NCBI RefSeq assembly: GCF_004151245.1
Contig: NZ_JUIW01000011.1
Coordinates: 1-64,000, forward strand
Reading direction: 5' to 3'
Length of the DNA: 64,000 bases
Origin: Flavobacterium beibuense
Lineage (GTDB): Bacteria; Bacteroidota; Bacteroidia; Flavobacteriales; Flavobacteriaceae
Part shown: positions 52,741 to 60,770 of the stretch, in pieces
How the letters are laid out: every line of letters starts with the position of its first letter
Numbering within the stretch: the stretch's first letter is position 1
Position numbers and translations under genes: made by a program
The notes under the pieces: generated by a model
Seen by the model: the letters and a program-made list of their open reading frames with translations, nothing else
Database searches by the model: none
What the model was told of the DNA's origin: nothing

Positions 52741-54560
52741 GTGTTATTATCTATTCTGATAATGTATCACAAAAGGAGGAGTGGAGAGAAAATCTAAACA
52801 AATCTTTTAAAAAAGAGGCTTTAACTTTTACATTCAATACTTCAGGATTCTCTAATCAAATCGCCGGGGACATAGCCATCTTGGTAGCTCCTGAAGAAAA
52901 CAGGGCAGCCGGAATACTTATAAAGGAGTTTAATAAAAACGGAATACCACACATCATAATTGAGAGCTTTGATAGTATTGAAACCGTTGTAAATAATCTA
53001 CCGAAAGCTTTAGAGTCTGGTTTTACTTTAAAAGATTTCAGCCAGATCTATAGTCTTGGCATAGATCTAAACAAGATAACGTCACAACTGGAAACCTTTA
53101 AAAAAGGCATTGCTAAAATTGTACTGGAGAGACCTGCTACAATTAAAGACGGCATTAAACCCCTTTCAAAAAAAGAAGCGACTGATTATGCTTCCTTTTT
53201 TGAAAATAACAAGAATAAACTCAGTTTTAAAAAATTTGTTCCAGCATCGGGAGCAGCAACAAGAATGTTTAAGTTCTTAAACGAGTTTCTGCTAAATTTT
53301 AACCCTGTTGAAGATACTGTAAATGCTTATATCAATAAAAAGAAAGATGAGGCGCTTAAGATATTTATAATAGGTGCTGATAAATTTCCTTTTTTTAATG
53401 ATGTTCGCGAGGAATCAAGAAAAGATCCTGAGTACAACAACTGGACAAAAGACCAGCGCTATCATAACTTTATAAAAATACTACTTACTGACGAAAAGTT
53501 TAATTATGCCAACAAACCCAAGGGCATATTACCTTTTCATCAGTATGATGGCTTTACGGCCACTCCTGTATATGAACACTTAAAGGAGAGTGTTGCGTAT
53601 GCTGACTCTAACGGTAAATCGCATGTTCACTTTACTATTTCTGAAGAGCACCTTAACGGGTTTTTAGACAGCATTCAGGAAGTAAAAGAAGATATTGAAA
53701 AAGAATCAGGCATAAAGATAGAGTTTGATTTTTCATACCAGCACAAGGAAACCGACACCATAGCTGTTGACATGAATAATCACCCTTTTAGGGAAAGCAG
53801 CGGTGAACTTCTTTTCAGACCTGGAGGACATGGCGCGCTCATTGAAAACCTTAACAGACTTGAAAGCGATGTTGTTTTTATAAAGAACATAGACAATGTA
53901 AGCCATAACAATATTGAAGCTATCGCCCTTTATAAAAAGGCTCTCGCTGGTATACTTATAGAATTACAGGAAAAGGTTTTTGGTTTTTTACAAAAACTGG
54001 AGCAGGACAACTCTACCAAAGAAGAAATTAACAGCATTGTTGATTTTGCCAGGAACGAGCTGTTTTTGAATATTCCGGCAGATATAGACAAATATACCTG
54101 CGAATATAAAATGCAATACCTACAGGAACTGCTTAATAGGCCAATACGTATTTGCGGTATGGTTAAAAATGAAGGTGAACCGGGTGGCGGACCGTTTTGG
54201 GTAAAATCTAAAGACGGAAAACTTTCACTACAGATTGTAGAAAGCTCACAAATAGACCTTAACAATAGCTCACAAAGTGAAATCCTTTCTAACGCCACAC
54301 ATTTTAATCCGGTTGATTTGGTATGCGGACTTAAGGATTACAAAGGAGAATATTTTGATCTTAAGAACTTTGTTGATCCAGATACCGGTTTTATAGTTGT
54401 TAAGAACAGAATGGGACATGATGTAAAATCGTATGAACTGCCAGGCCTTTGGAATGGCGCCATGGCAGGATGGATAACCGTTTTTGTTGAAGTTCCCTTA
54501 GATACTTTTAATCCGGTAAAAACAGTAAACGATCTTTTAAAGCCATCCCACCAGCCTTAA
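52701..54560 (+). CDS. DUF4301 protein with an extra N-terminal domain
   Basis: 619 residues. DUF4301 begins near residue 112 (FSQIYSLGIDLNKITSQLET) and includes FVPASGAATRMFKFL, GILPFHQYDG and NEGEPGGGPFWV. Function of DUF4301 is unknown; the GAATR segment recalls nucleotide- or sugar-phosphate enzymes. The about 110 residues before it (SVIIYSDNVSQKEEW, DIAILVAPEENRAAG, GIPHIIIESFDS) look like a small alternating strand/helix domain not needed in the family, and no later start codon is available to avoid it. The start codon lies 40 nt inside pnuC. Confidence 0.8.
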   Translation: MEKNITKQHTDSISVIIYSDNVSQKEEWRENLNKSFKKEALTFTFNTSGFSNQIAGDIAILVAPEENRAAGILIKEFNKNGIPHIIIESFDSIETVVNNLPKALESGFTLKDFSQIYSLGIDLNKITSQLETFKKGIAKIVLERPATIKDGIKPLSKKEATDYASFFENNKNKLSFKKFVPASGAATRMFKFLNEFLLNFNPVEDTVNAYINKKKDEALKIFIIGADKFPFFNDVREESRKDPEYNNWTKDQRYHNFIKILLTDEKFNYANKPKGILPFHQYDGFTATPVYEHLKESVAYADSNGKSHVHFTISEEHLNGFLDSIQEVKEDIEKESGIKIEFDFSYQHKETDTIAVDMNNHPFRESSGELLFRPGGHGALIENLNRLESDVVFIKNIDNVSHNNIEAIALYKKALAGILIELQEKVFGFLQKLEQDNSTKEEINSIVDFARNELFLNIPADIDKYTCEYKMQYLQELLNRPIRICGMVKNEGEPGGGPFWVKSKDGKLSLQIVESSQIDLNNSSQSEILSNATHFNPVDLVCGLKDYKGEYFDLKNFVDPDTGFIVVKNRMGHDVKSYELPGLWNGAMAGWITVFVEVPLDTFNPVKTVNDLLKPSHQP

Positions 54561-54566
54561 TAGAAA

Positions 54567-54968
54567 ATGAACAAGGATAAAATAATTACAGAATTAGAAT
54601 ATAAAGCTGTAAGAAGCAGTGGTGCAGGAGGGCAAAATGTAAATAAGGTATCCTCTAAAGTAATACTTAGCTTTAACCTGCAAAATTCGCAGGCACTTGA
54701 TAACGAAGAAAAAGAACTGGTTTCTCAAAAACTGTCTACAAGGCTTAACAGCGAAGGCATACTTTCTTTACATTGTGATGAAGACCGCAGCCAAATTCGC
54801 AACAAGCAATTGGTCACAAAGCGCTTTATAGAGCTTATCGAGGCTTCTTTGCAAAAAGACAGACCCAGAATAGCGACAAAAATACCTAAAGCGGTTATTA
54901 AAAAACGATTGGAAAACAAAAGGCGTCAGGCAGACAAAAAGCAGTCACGTCGCAGATTTGACTTCTAA
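54567..54968 (+). CDS. arfB: ArfB-type peptidyl-tRNA hydrolase (RF-1 domain)
   Basis: 133 residues. Rescues stalled ribosomes by hydrolysing peptidyl-tRNA. The GGQ motif is in RSSGAGGQNVNKVSSK and the C-terminal tail is strongly basic (KKRLENKRRQADKKQSRRR), as needed to enter an empty mRNA channel. It starts 6 bp after the DUF4301 gene. Confidence 0.93.
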   Translation: MNKDKIITELEYKAVRSSGAGGQNVNKVSSKVILSFNLQNSQALDNEEKELVSQKLSTRLNSEGILSLHCDEDRSQIRNKQLVTKRFIELIEASLQKDRPRIATKIPKAVIKKRLENKRRQADKKQSRRRFDF

Positions 54969-55042
54969 CCTGCACATAATCAGACACAAAACATAATCTT
55001 CAAATAATTTTAGCGTAAAATCATATTTTTAAAATAAATATA

Positions 55043-55050
55043 TACCTTTG
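55043..55050 (+). promoter_or_regulatory. Candidate -7 element of the TPP-riboswitch transcript
   Basis: TACCTTTG. The transcript would start near 55057, at the base of the aptamer. Confidence 0.6.
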
Positions 55051-55051
55051 C

Positions 55052-55135
55052 GCCGTCTCAAAGGGGTGCTCTACTAAGGGCTGAGATTATACCCAAAGAA
55101 CCTGGGCGGGTAATGCTGCCAAGGGAAAAGGCAAT
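55052..55135 (+). ncRNA. TPP riboswitch (THI element)
   Basis: All conserved THI-box parts appear in order: GGGGTGC, GGCTGAGA, TACCC, GAACCTG, GGGTAATGC and AAGGGA. It senses thiamine pyrophosphate and usually represses thiamine synthesis or uptake. It lies upstream of a TonB-dependent receptor, a known arrangement in Bacteroidota. Confidence 0.93.
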
Positions 55136-55160
55136 TAAACGGAGTGCACGCCGTATTGCC
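55130..55160 (+). promoter_or_regulatory. Hairpin adjoining the TPP aptamer
   Basis: GGCAAT-TAA-ACGG, loop, CCGT-ATTGCC. Its 5' arm uses GGC, which can also close aptamer helix P1 with GCC at 55052-55054. No T run follows, so it is not a simple terminator. Confidence 0.6.
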
Positions 55161-55205
55161 ACCATTATATCATTATTATTAACACAAAGAATAATTACCC
55201 CTTTT

Positions 55206-55229
55206 ATTCGTAAAACACATTTTACGAAT
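55206..55229 (+). promoter_or_regulatory. Perfect inverted repeat over the receptor start codon
   Basis: ATTCGTAAAA, loop CACA, TTTTACGAAT. The last two bases are the A and T of the ATG at 55228-55230, so a folded mRNA hides the start codon. Confidence 0.75.
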
Positions 55230-57435
55230 GAAAACTTTATTCATTTCTAAAAGCCAAAAAGCATGGCTTGTCGCTTTAGGCTTATTTGCTTTAAGTACTC
55301 ATGCCCAGGAAAACAAAACCGAGCAGGACAGTATTAAAACACAATCTTCTGACTACAAGATGGATGAGGTGCTTGTATCTGCGGTTCGTGTAGACAAAAA
55401 AACACCGGTTACCTTTACAAATGTATCTAAAGAAGAACTTGCTCCGCGCAACTTAGGGCAGGACATCCCTGTATTATTAAATTATCTACCATCTGTAGTT
55501 ACAACTACCGATGCAGGCGCAGGTATAGGCTATACCTCAATGCGTGTAAGGGGTTCTGACGCTACCCGTATTAACGTAACTGTAAATGGTATTCCCTATA
55601 ATGACGCCGAATCTCAGGGGTCATTTTGGGTTAACATGGGAGATTTTGCCTCTTCTACTGAGAATATTCAGTTACAGCGTGGTGTAGGTACATCTACAAA
55701 CGGAGCTGGTGCATTTGGTGCCAGCCTTAATTTATTGACCGATGCTTATTCTAAAAAATCAAGCGGTGAGATTTCTACTTCGATTGGTAGTTTCAACTCA
55801 ATGAAAAACACGGTTAAATTTAGCACCGGACTTATGAACGATCATTTTGAAATCGCCGGTCGACTTTCAAAAATTGAATCCGACGGATACATAGACCGTG
55901 CTTTTTCCGATTTAAAATCTTATTTCCTACAAGGTACTTATGTAGGCAAAACTACCTTGATCAAAGCTTTGGTATTTGGTGGTAAAGAGCAGACATATCA
56001 GGCATGGAACGGGCTTGAAGACACTGACAAACTTGAAAATGACAGAACTTATAACAGTGCCGGAGAATACACCGACGAAAATGGTGTTACCCGTTTCTAC
56101 GACAATGAGACCGACAACTACCAGCAGGACCACTATCAGTTACACTGGAATGAAAAAATATCAGATAATTGGAGTACAAATGCTGCGCTTCACTACACCA
56201 TAGGTAAAGGGTATTACGAACAATATAGGCAGGATGAGGATTTTGCAGATTACGGACTTAACGAAATAACTATAGGTGGTGAGACCATTAATTCTACTGA
56301 TCTTATTAGAAGAAGATGGCTTGAAAACGATTTTTACGGAACTACTTTCTCTGCAAACTACAAAAATGATAACGTGAATGTTATTGTTGGTGGTGCGTTA
56401 AACAGGTATGAGGGCGACCATTTTGGAGAAATAATATGGGCACGTTATGCTTCACAAAGTGAAATAAGAGACCGTTATTATGACGATAATGCAGTAAAGA
56501 CTGATTTTAATGCATTTGCTAAAGCGAACTGGCAACTTAATCAAAAGCTAAATCTTTTTGGAGATATGCAATATAGAAGAGTGCGCTATAAGGCAGATGG
56601 TGTCCTTGCCGATCCTGTAAACGACCTGTTTAATTTCTTTAATCCAAAAGCGGGACTTACCTATACCTTAAACAACCAAAACAACATTTACTTTTCTTAT
56701 GCAAGGGCTAATAGAGAACCAAGAAGGGATGATTATGAAAATGGCAGTTCTAAGCCGGAAACCCTTAATGATTTTGAGTTAGGCTGGAGATACACTACCG
56801 TTAAAACAAGAATGAGCATTAATGGTTACTACATGCGTTACAAAGACCAGTTGGTACTTACAGGGGCACTTAACGATGTAGGGGCACCTGTATATACAAA
56901 CAGTGGCGACAGTTACCGTTTAGGTATTGAGGCGGATGCTACATTTTTCCTGACAGACTTTTTAATACTACACCCTAATGTATCGGTAAGTACTAATAAG
57001 AATATCGATTTTTACTTCCAGAGAGACGGGGAACTTCAAAACTTAGGAAATACAAACATTGCTTACTCTCCTAACCTGGTTGCTGCAAACGCCCTTACCG
57101 GATTACCCGTTAAAAACCTTCAGATTACCTTACTTTCAAAATATGTAGGAGAGCAGTATATGGGTAACATTGACTCTGACTTCTCTAAACTGGACAGCTA
57201 TTTTATAAATGACTTAAATGTTTCTTATGAATTTAAAACTAATAAGATATTTAAATCTATTATGCTTAGCGGACTTATAAACAATATATTTAATGTTAAG
57301 TATGAGTCTAACGGATATTTCTACACGTATGATGATGACTTCTCTGTACCGGGAACAATTACAACTGTAGAAGGTGCGGGCTATTATCCTCAGGCAGGAA
57401 TTAACTTCCTGGCTGGCGCTACTTTAAAATTTTAA
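55228..57435 (+). CDS. TonB-dependent receptor, probable thiamine uptake
   Basis: 735 residues. Signal peptide (ALGLFALSTHAQ), then TonB box region DEVLVSAVRVDKKTPVTF and a plug (LNYLPSVVTTTDAGAGIGY, RVRGSDATRINVTVNG, NLQLQRGVGTSTNGAGAFG-like), then a barrel ending in ATLKF. It imports a scarce nutrient across the outer membrane with TonB-ExbBD energy. The TPP riboswitch in its leader points to thiamine or a precursor. It has no carboxypeptidase-regulatory-like domain or SusD partner, unlike the maltose receptor. Confidence 0.93.
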   Translation: MKTLFISKSQKAWLVALGLFALSTHAQENKTEQDSIKTQSSDYKMDEVLVSAVRVDKKTPVTFTNVSKEELAPRNLGQDIPVLLNYLPSVVTTTDAGAGIGYTSMRVRGSDATRINVTVNGIPYNDAESQGSFWVNMGDFASSTENIQLQRGVGTSTNGAGAFGASLNLLTDAYSKKSSGEISTSIGSFNSMKNTVKFSTGLMNDHFEIAGRLSKIESDGYIDRAFSDLKSYFLQGTYVGKTTLIKALVFGGKEQTYQAWNGLEDTDKLENDRTYNSAGEYTDENGVTRFYDNETDNYQQDHYQLHWNEKISDNWSTNAALHYTIGKGYYEQYRQDEDFADYGLNEITIGGETINSTDLIRRRWLENDFYGTTFSANYKNDNVNVIVGGALNRYEGDHFGEIIWARYASQSEIRDRYYDDNAVKTDFNAFAKANWQLNQKLNLFGDMQYRRVRYKADGVLADPVNDLFNFFNPKAGLTYTLNNQNNIYFSYARANREPRRDDYENGSSKPETLNDFELGWRYTTVKTRMSINGYYMRYKDQLVLTGALNDVGAPVYTNSGDSYRLGIEADATFFLTDFLILHPNVSVSTNKNIDFYFQRDGELQNLGNTNIAYSPNLVAANALTGLPVKNLQITLLSKYVGEQYMGNIDSDFSKLDSYFINDLNVSYEFKTNKIFKSIMLSGLINNIFNVKYESNGYFYTYDDDFSVPGTITTVEGAGYYPQAGINFLAGATLKF

Positions 57436-57459
57436 GCTTAATATAATTTAGTAATGCTA

Positions 57460-57490
57460 AAAATCCTGCCTTTAAAGGGGCAGGATTTTT
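57460..57490. terminator. Terminator after the thiamine receptor
   Basis: AATCCTGCC, loop TTTAAAGG, GGCAGGATTTTTTTT. Convergent with the SRPBCC gene. Confidence 0.9.
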
Positions 57491-57491
57491 T

Positions 57492-57950
57492 TTACTTAGT
57501 ATCGTCTTCAGCGAATTCTTTTATTATGTCATTTCGCTTTTCAAGCAGTCTTTTCATATAAGACTTAAGAAAAAGTAAATCTGCAAACCTACCTAACACT
57601 CCAAACGGACTCTTATAATCAAAAACATCAGTAAGAATCACAATACCATCTCTTTCTTCAAACAAATGGTCGTGCCTAAAGCTTTTAAAAGCACCGCTTG
57701 CCATTTCATCTGTAAACTGATAAGGCCTGTTTAAAGATGTTATTTTTGATGTCAGCAGTTGATAAACCCAAAAATGCCTTGCTCTCCATGTCACTGTCTC
57801 ATCCATTTCTATAAGACCTGATGTTTTTCCTGCAATGGCATCTTCATTGGTGTGAGCTGTAGAAACTTTATGAAGGTCAATACTCCGTGAAAGGTCAAAT
57901 ACCACTTCTATAGGAGCATTAATATAAGTTTCTATTTTAATAACAGGCAT
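57492..57950 (-). CDS. SRPBCC-family (START-like) protein
   Basis: 152 residues. The start MPVIKIETYINAPIEVVFDLSRSID and the central strands (WRARHFWVYQLLTSKI, GIVILTDVFDYKSPFGVLG) fit a helix-grip lipid-binding fold. Ligand and partner are unknown. The start overlaps the stop of the upstream Rieske-like lipoprotein gene by 1 nt, so they are coupled. Confidence 0.82.
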   Translation of the reverse strand: MPVIKIETYINAPIEVVFDLSRSIDLHKVSTAHTNEDAIAGKTSGLIEMDETVTWRARHFWVYQLLTSKITSLNRPYQFTDEMASGAFKSFRHDHLFEERDGIVILTDVFDYKSPFGVLGRFADLLFLKSYMKRLLEKRNDIIKEFAEDDTK

Positions 57951-58381
57951 TAATTATAAACCCTGATAACATTCTCGCTTATTATCTCTACCCTGTAAGG
58001 CTTTAAGGGATATTGCACATCAGCATTATTGGCAAGTCCTGTAAAAAGGCTGTATTCCACATCATCACATGGGCAAACGGCATTAATACCGTTAAGATCC
58101 AGCGTAGAGCATGAACTTAATTCCTGATTTGGGCAGCTGGCCTCATAGGCCGCATATCCTGCTCCGGTATTCATAACAATAATACCTCTTATGCCTATAC
58201 CGGCCTGACCTATATATACAGGGTTGCCAGTATATATTAAAGGCGTATACGAAGGAAGATTCATGTCTATGTTTATAGAAAAACCATAATTAGGCAGGTA
58301 CTTATTACTATTATTATAATCGTCGTCACTACATGATGATAAAAAGGCAACTGCAAACAGCAGTAACAGATATTTTCTCAT
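57950..58381 (-). CDS. Lipoprotein with a degenerate Rieske-like core
   Basis: 143 residues. Lipobox LSSC at residues 14-17. The later part keeps the spacing of a Rieske domain: YEASCPNQE and, further on, INAVCPCDDVEYSLFTG, then LKPYRVEI. In an iron-sulfur Rieske protein these loops are CxH and CxxH; here the histidines are replaced by Asn and Asp, so a [2Fe-2S] cluster is unlikely. It may be a structural or redox-inactive relative. Own promoter at 58413-58440. Confidence 0.65.
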   Translation of the reverse strand: MRKYLLLLFAVAFLSSCSDDDYNNSNKYLPNYGFSINIDMNLPSYTPLIYTGNPVYIGQAGIGIRGIIVMNTGAGYAAYEASCPNQELSSCSTLDLNGINAVCPCDDVEYSLFTGLANNADVQYPLKPYRVEIISENVIRVYN

Positions 58382-58412
58382 TTTAATAAATTTTTACTGT
58401 ATAATTATGAAA

Positions 58413-58440
58413 CAAATTTAATTTATTTAACTTTGACAAA
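58413..58440 (-). promoter_or_regulatory. Promoter of the Rieske-like lipoprotein gene
   Basis: On the minus strand TTTG (58437-58440), 16 bp, TAAATTTG (58413-58420). Confidence 0.55.
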
Positions 58441-58462
58441 CGCTATAGCGCGAATTTAAAAA

Positions 58463-58491
58463 TTGACGTAATAAAAAAAACAGTATCTTTG
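58463..58491 (+). promoter_or_regulatory. Promoter of greA
   Basis: TTG (58463-58465), 18 bp, TATCTTTG (58484-58491); transcript start expected near 58498. Confidence 0.65.
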
Positions 58492-58499
58492 CGATAAAG

Positions 58500-58525
58500 A
58501 AATCCCGTCCTGATGGGATTTTTTC
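58500..58525 (+). terminator. Terminator-like hairpin in the greA leader
   Basis: AATCCCGT, loop CCTG, ATGGGATT, then TTTTTC. It begins only a few bases after the predicted start of transcription and precedes the greA start codon by 22 nt. Confidence 0.75.
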
Positions 58526-58547
58526 TATTTATATAAACGATGAAGTT

Positions 58548-59024
58548 ATGAGTACAGTATCTTACTACACAGCAGAAGGACTAAAAAAGTTAAGAGATGA
58601 GCTTGATCATCTTAAAGCCATAGAAAGACCAAGAGCTTCTCAGGCTATTGCCGAAGCACGCGATAAAGGAGACTTATCTGAAAACGCAGAATATGACGCA
58701 GCAAAAGAAGCACAGGGACTTCTTGAAATGAAGATTGCCAAAATGGAAGAGCTTCTTGCTAATGCACGCCTTATAGACGAATCACAACTTGACCTGTCTA
58801 AAGCGCTTGTACTTTCTACAGTAAAAATTAAGAACCAGGCTAACGGCATGGAAATGAAATATACACTGGTAGCAGAAAGTGAAGCCGACCTTAAAACAGG
58901 AAAAATATCGGTTACATCACCTATAGGCAAAGGCCTTTTAGGAAAATCAGTGGGAGAAATTGCAGAAATTAAGGTACCTAACGGAACCCTTAATTTTGAA
59001 ATCCTTGAAATTACAAGAGACTAA
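58548..59024 (+). CDS. greA: Transcription elongation factor GreA
   Basis: 158 residues. The N-terminal coiled coil carries the acidic tip (AEARDKGDLSENAEYDAAKE) and the C-terminal domain has TSPIGKGLLGKSVGEIAEI. It re-activates backtracked RNA polymerase by stimulating transcript cleavage. A HIT-family gene follows 17 bp downstream in the same operon. Confidence 0.96.
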   Translation: MSTVSYYTAEGLKKLRDELDHLKAIERPRASQAIAEARDKGDLSENAEYDAAKEAQGLLEMKIAKMEELLANARLIDESQLDLSKALVLSTVKIKNQANGMEMKYTLVAESEADLKTGKISVTSPIGKGLLGKSVGEIAEIKVPNGTLNFEILEITRD

Positions 59025-59041
59025 CCTGTAAAAGATTTATC

Positions 59042-59431
59042 ATGGCTTCCATATTCACTAAAATTGTAAATGGCGAAATCCCGGCATACAAAGTAGCCGA
59101 AGACGACAAATTTCTTGCTTTCCTTGATGTAAATCCAAATGCTAAAGGGCATACGCTTTGCATACCGAAACAGGAAATAAACAAGATTTTTGATATGGAG
59201 GAAGATCACTATCTTGGGCTTATGAAGTTTTCGAGAAAAGTGGCTAAAGCGCTTGAAAAAACTGTAGCGTGCAAACGCGTGGGAGTTGCCGTGGTGGGCC
59301 TTGAAGTGCCTCATGTACACGTGCACCTTATCCCTCTTAATGAAATGGATGAAATGCGCTTTATAAACAAGGTTAAACTTGAAAAAGAAGAATTTGAAGC
59401 GTTAGCAAAAGAAATAAACGCTAACTTATAA
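59042..59431 (+). CDS. HIT-family hydrolase
   Basis: 129 residues. The histidine triad is HVHVHLIPL near residue 95, preceded by GVAVVGLEVP. The N-terminus IFTKIVNGEIPAYKVAEDD is typical of bacterial Hint/HinT-type proteins that hydrolyse nucleoside phosphoramidates. Co-transcribed with greA. Confidence 0.93.
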   Translation: MASIFTKIVNGEIPAYKVAEDDKFLAFLDVNPNAKGHTLCIPKQEINKIFDMEEDHYLGLMKFSRKVAKALEKTVACKRVGVAVVGLEVPHVHVHLIPLNEMDEMRFINKVKLEKEEFEALAKEINANL

Positions 59432-59435
59432 AATA

Positions 59436-59461
59436 AAAAGGCACTTTAAAGTGCCTTTTTT
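59436..59461. terminator. Terminator between the HIT and histidine kinase genes
   Basis: AAAAAGGCACTTTAAAGTGCCTTTTT is a perfect dyad with flanking A and T runs. Confidence 0.92.
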
Positions 59462-60618
59462 TATGCTTTATGGTAACTGGCCTGCATGGTTGTACCCACA
59501 CCCACTTCAGAGTGTTTTACCTTTATTCTCCCTTTATGGTACTCTTCCACAATACGTTTGGTTAACGACAAGCCAAGCCCCCAACCTCTCTTTTTTGTGG
59601 TAAAACCAGGCTCAAATACCTTTTTATACTGTTTTTTAGGAATCCCCTTTCCGGTATCTGTTACCTGAATTTTTACAATACCGTCTACATCCTGAATAAT
59701 CAGCTTTAAAGAACCTTTACCTTTCATGGCATCTACAGCATTTTTTACCAGGTTTTCCACTGTCCAGCTATGCAGTTCTTTGTTAAGCATAACCGGTATG
59801 GGATAATCAGGTCCCTTATATAGAAACTCCACCTGATTTGAAGTACGCGACCTTAAATACTCAAAGGATTTTTCGGTTTCGGCTACTATGTCAACCGGTT
59901 CCAATACCGGCTCAGAGCCTATTTTAGAAAAACGATCGGCTATAGTCTGTAGTCGGTTTACATCTTTTTCTACCTCAGTTACAGTAGTTTCATCCACATT
60001 ATCCACCTTCATTATCTCAATCCATCCCAATAATGAAGAAAGTGGTGTGCCAATTTGGTGGGCCGTTTCTTTAGCCATACCTGCCCACAACTTATTTTGG
60101 GTGGCAATTTTTGTAGCCCTGTAAAAATTGAATACCAAGGCTCCAAACAATACTATAATAAGTATCAATGCTACGGGATAATACTTAAGCTGATCTAACA
60201 AAGGGGAATTGCCATAATATATATACTGATATTCGCTATCCGATATCATAATTTTTATGGGCTCATTTTGCTTTTTAATATCTTCAAAGTAATTGTACAG
60301 CTTAACGGAATCTTTTAATATATCGGGAGGTATATTATTGTTATCAAGAATATTATCCCGCTTATCGGTTTTAAATACAGGAATAGTATTGTTACTTCTT
60401 ATAACACGAAGTGTTAGTTCAAGACCTGTATCCTGCAAACCGGGATCGTTAACAGCCTTTGTCCCCATTGCCCACAGCTCCACTTTATTTCTTTCCTCAT
60501 CCTTAAAAACCTGAAAAAGATAATAAGTATTCCATACAATCAGTACAACTATAAGGAAAGAGGCCAGAATAATAAACCCCCTTGTAAAACTTCTGCTATT
60601 AGAAAACTGCATATACAA
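59461..60618 (-). CDS. Orphan sensor histidine kinase
   Basis: 385 residues (start could also be the Met at residue 3). Membrane helices at about 14-36 and 147-167 enclose a sensor region of about 110 residues with no recognised domain. The dimerisation helix is MAKETAHQIGTPLSSLLGW with phospho-acceptor H187. ATPase boxes are VENLVKNAVDAM (N), DTGKGIP (G1) and RGWGLGLSLTKRIVEEYHKG (G2). No response regulator gene is adjacent. Confidence 0.9.
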   Translation of the reverse strand: MYMQFSNSRSFTRGFIILASFLIVVLIVWNTYYLFQVFKDEERNKVELWAMGTKAVNDPGLQDTGLELTLRVIRSNNTIPVFKTDKRDNILDNNNIPPDILKDSVKLYNYFEDIKKQNEPIKIMISDSEYQYIYYGNSPLLDQLKYYPVALILIIVLFGALVFNFYRATKIATQNKLWAGMAKETAHQIGTPLSSLLGWIEIMKVDNVDETTVTEVEKDVNRLQTIADRFSKIGSEPVLEPVDIVAETEKSFEYLRSRTSNQVEFLYKGPDYPIPVMLNKELHSWTVENLVKNAVDAMKGKGSLKLIIQDVDGIVKIQVTDTGKGIPKKQYKKVFEPGFTTKKRGWGLGLSLTKRIVEEYHKGRIKVKHSEVGVGTTMQASYHKA

Positions 60619-60662
60619 CTATTTGTGGCTTAAAGATAGTAAATATGGCATAAGTGTGGGTT

Positions 60663-60676
60663 TTGATAACGATCAA
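60663..60676. promoter_or_regulatory. FNR/CRP-type box
   Basis: TTGATAACGATCAA is an exact match to the FNR consensus TTGAT-N4-ATCAA. It is extended by TT on the left and AA on the right into a longer dyad. It lies between the histidine kinase and the flavin reductase genes. Confidence 0.55.
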
Positions 60677-60742
60677 AAACTACGTTTATTATTTTGTTAT
60701 TAAATCGGGTTTGGCAAACTGGGTTAAGTACGCAGGAAAATT

Positions 60743-60750
60743 TATCTTTG
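60743..60750 (+). promoter_or_regulatory. Candidate -7 element of the flavin reductase gene
   Basis: TATCTTTG, 20 nt before the ATG at 60771; no clear -33. Confidence 0.5.
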
Positions 60751-60770
60751 CATAAATACAATTTTTTGCA

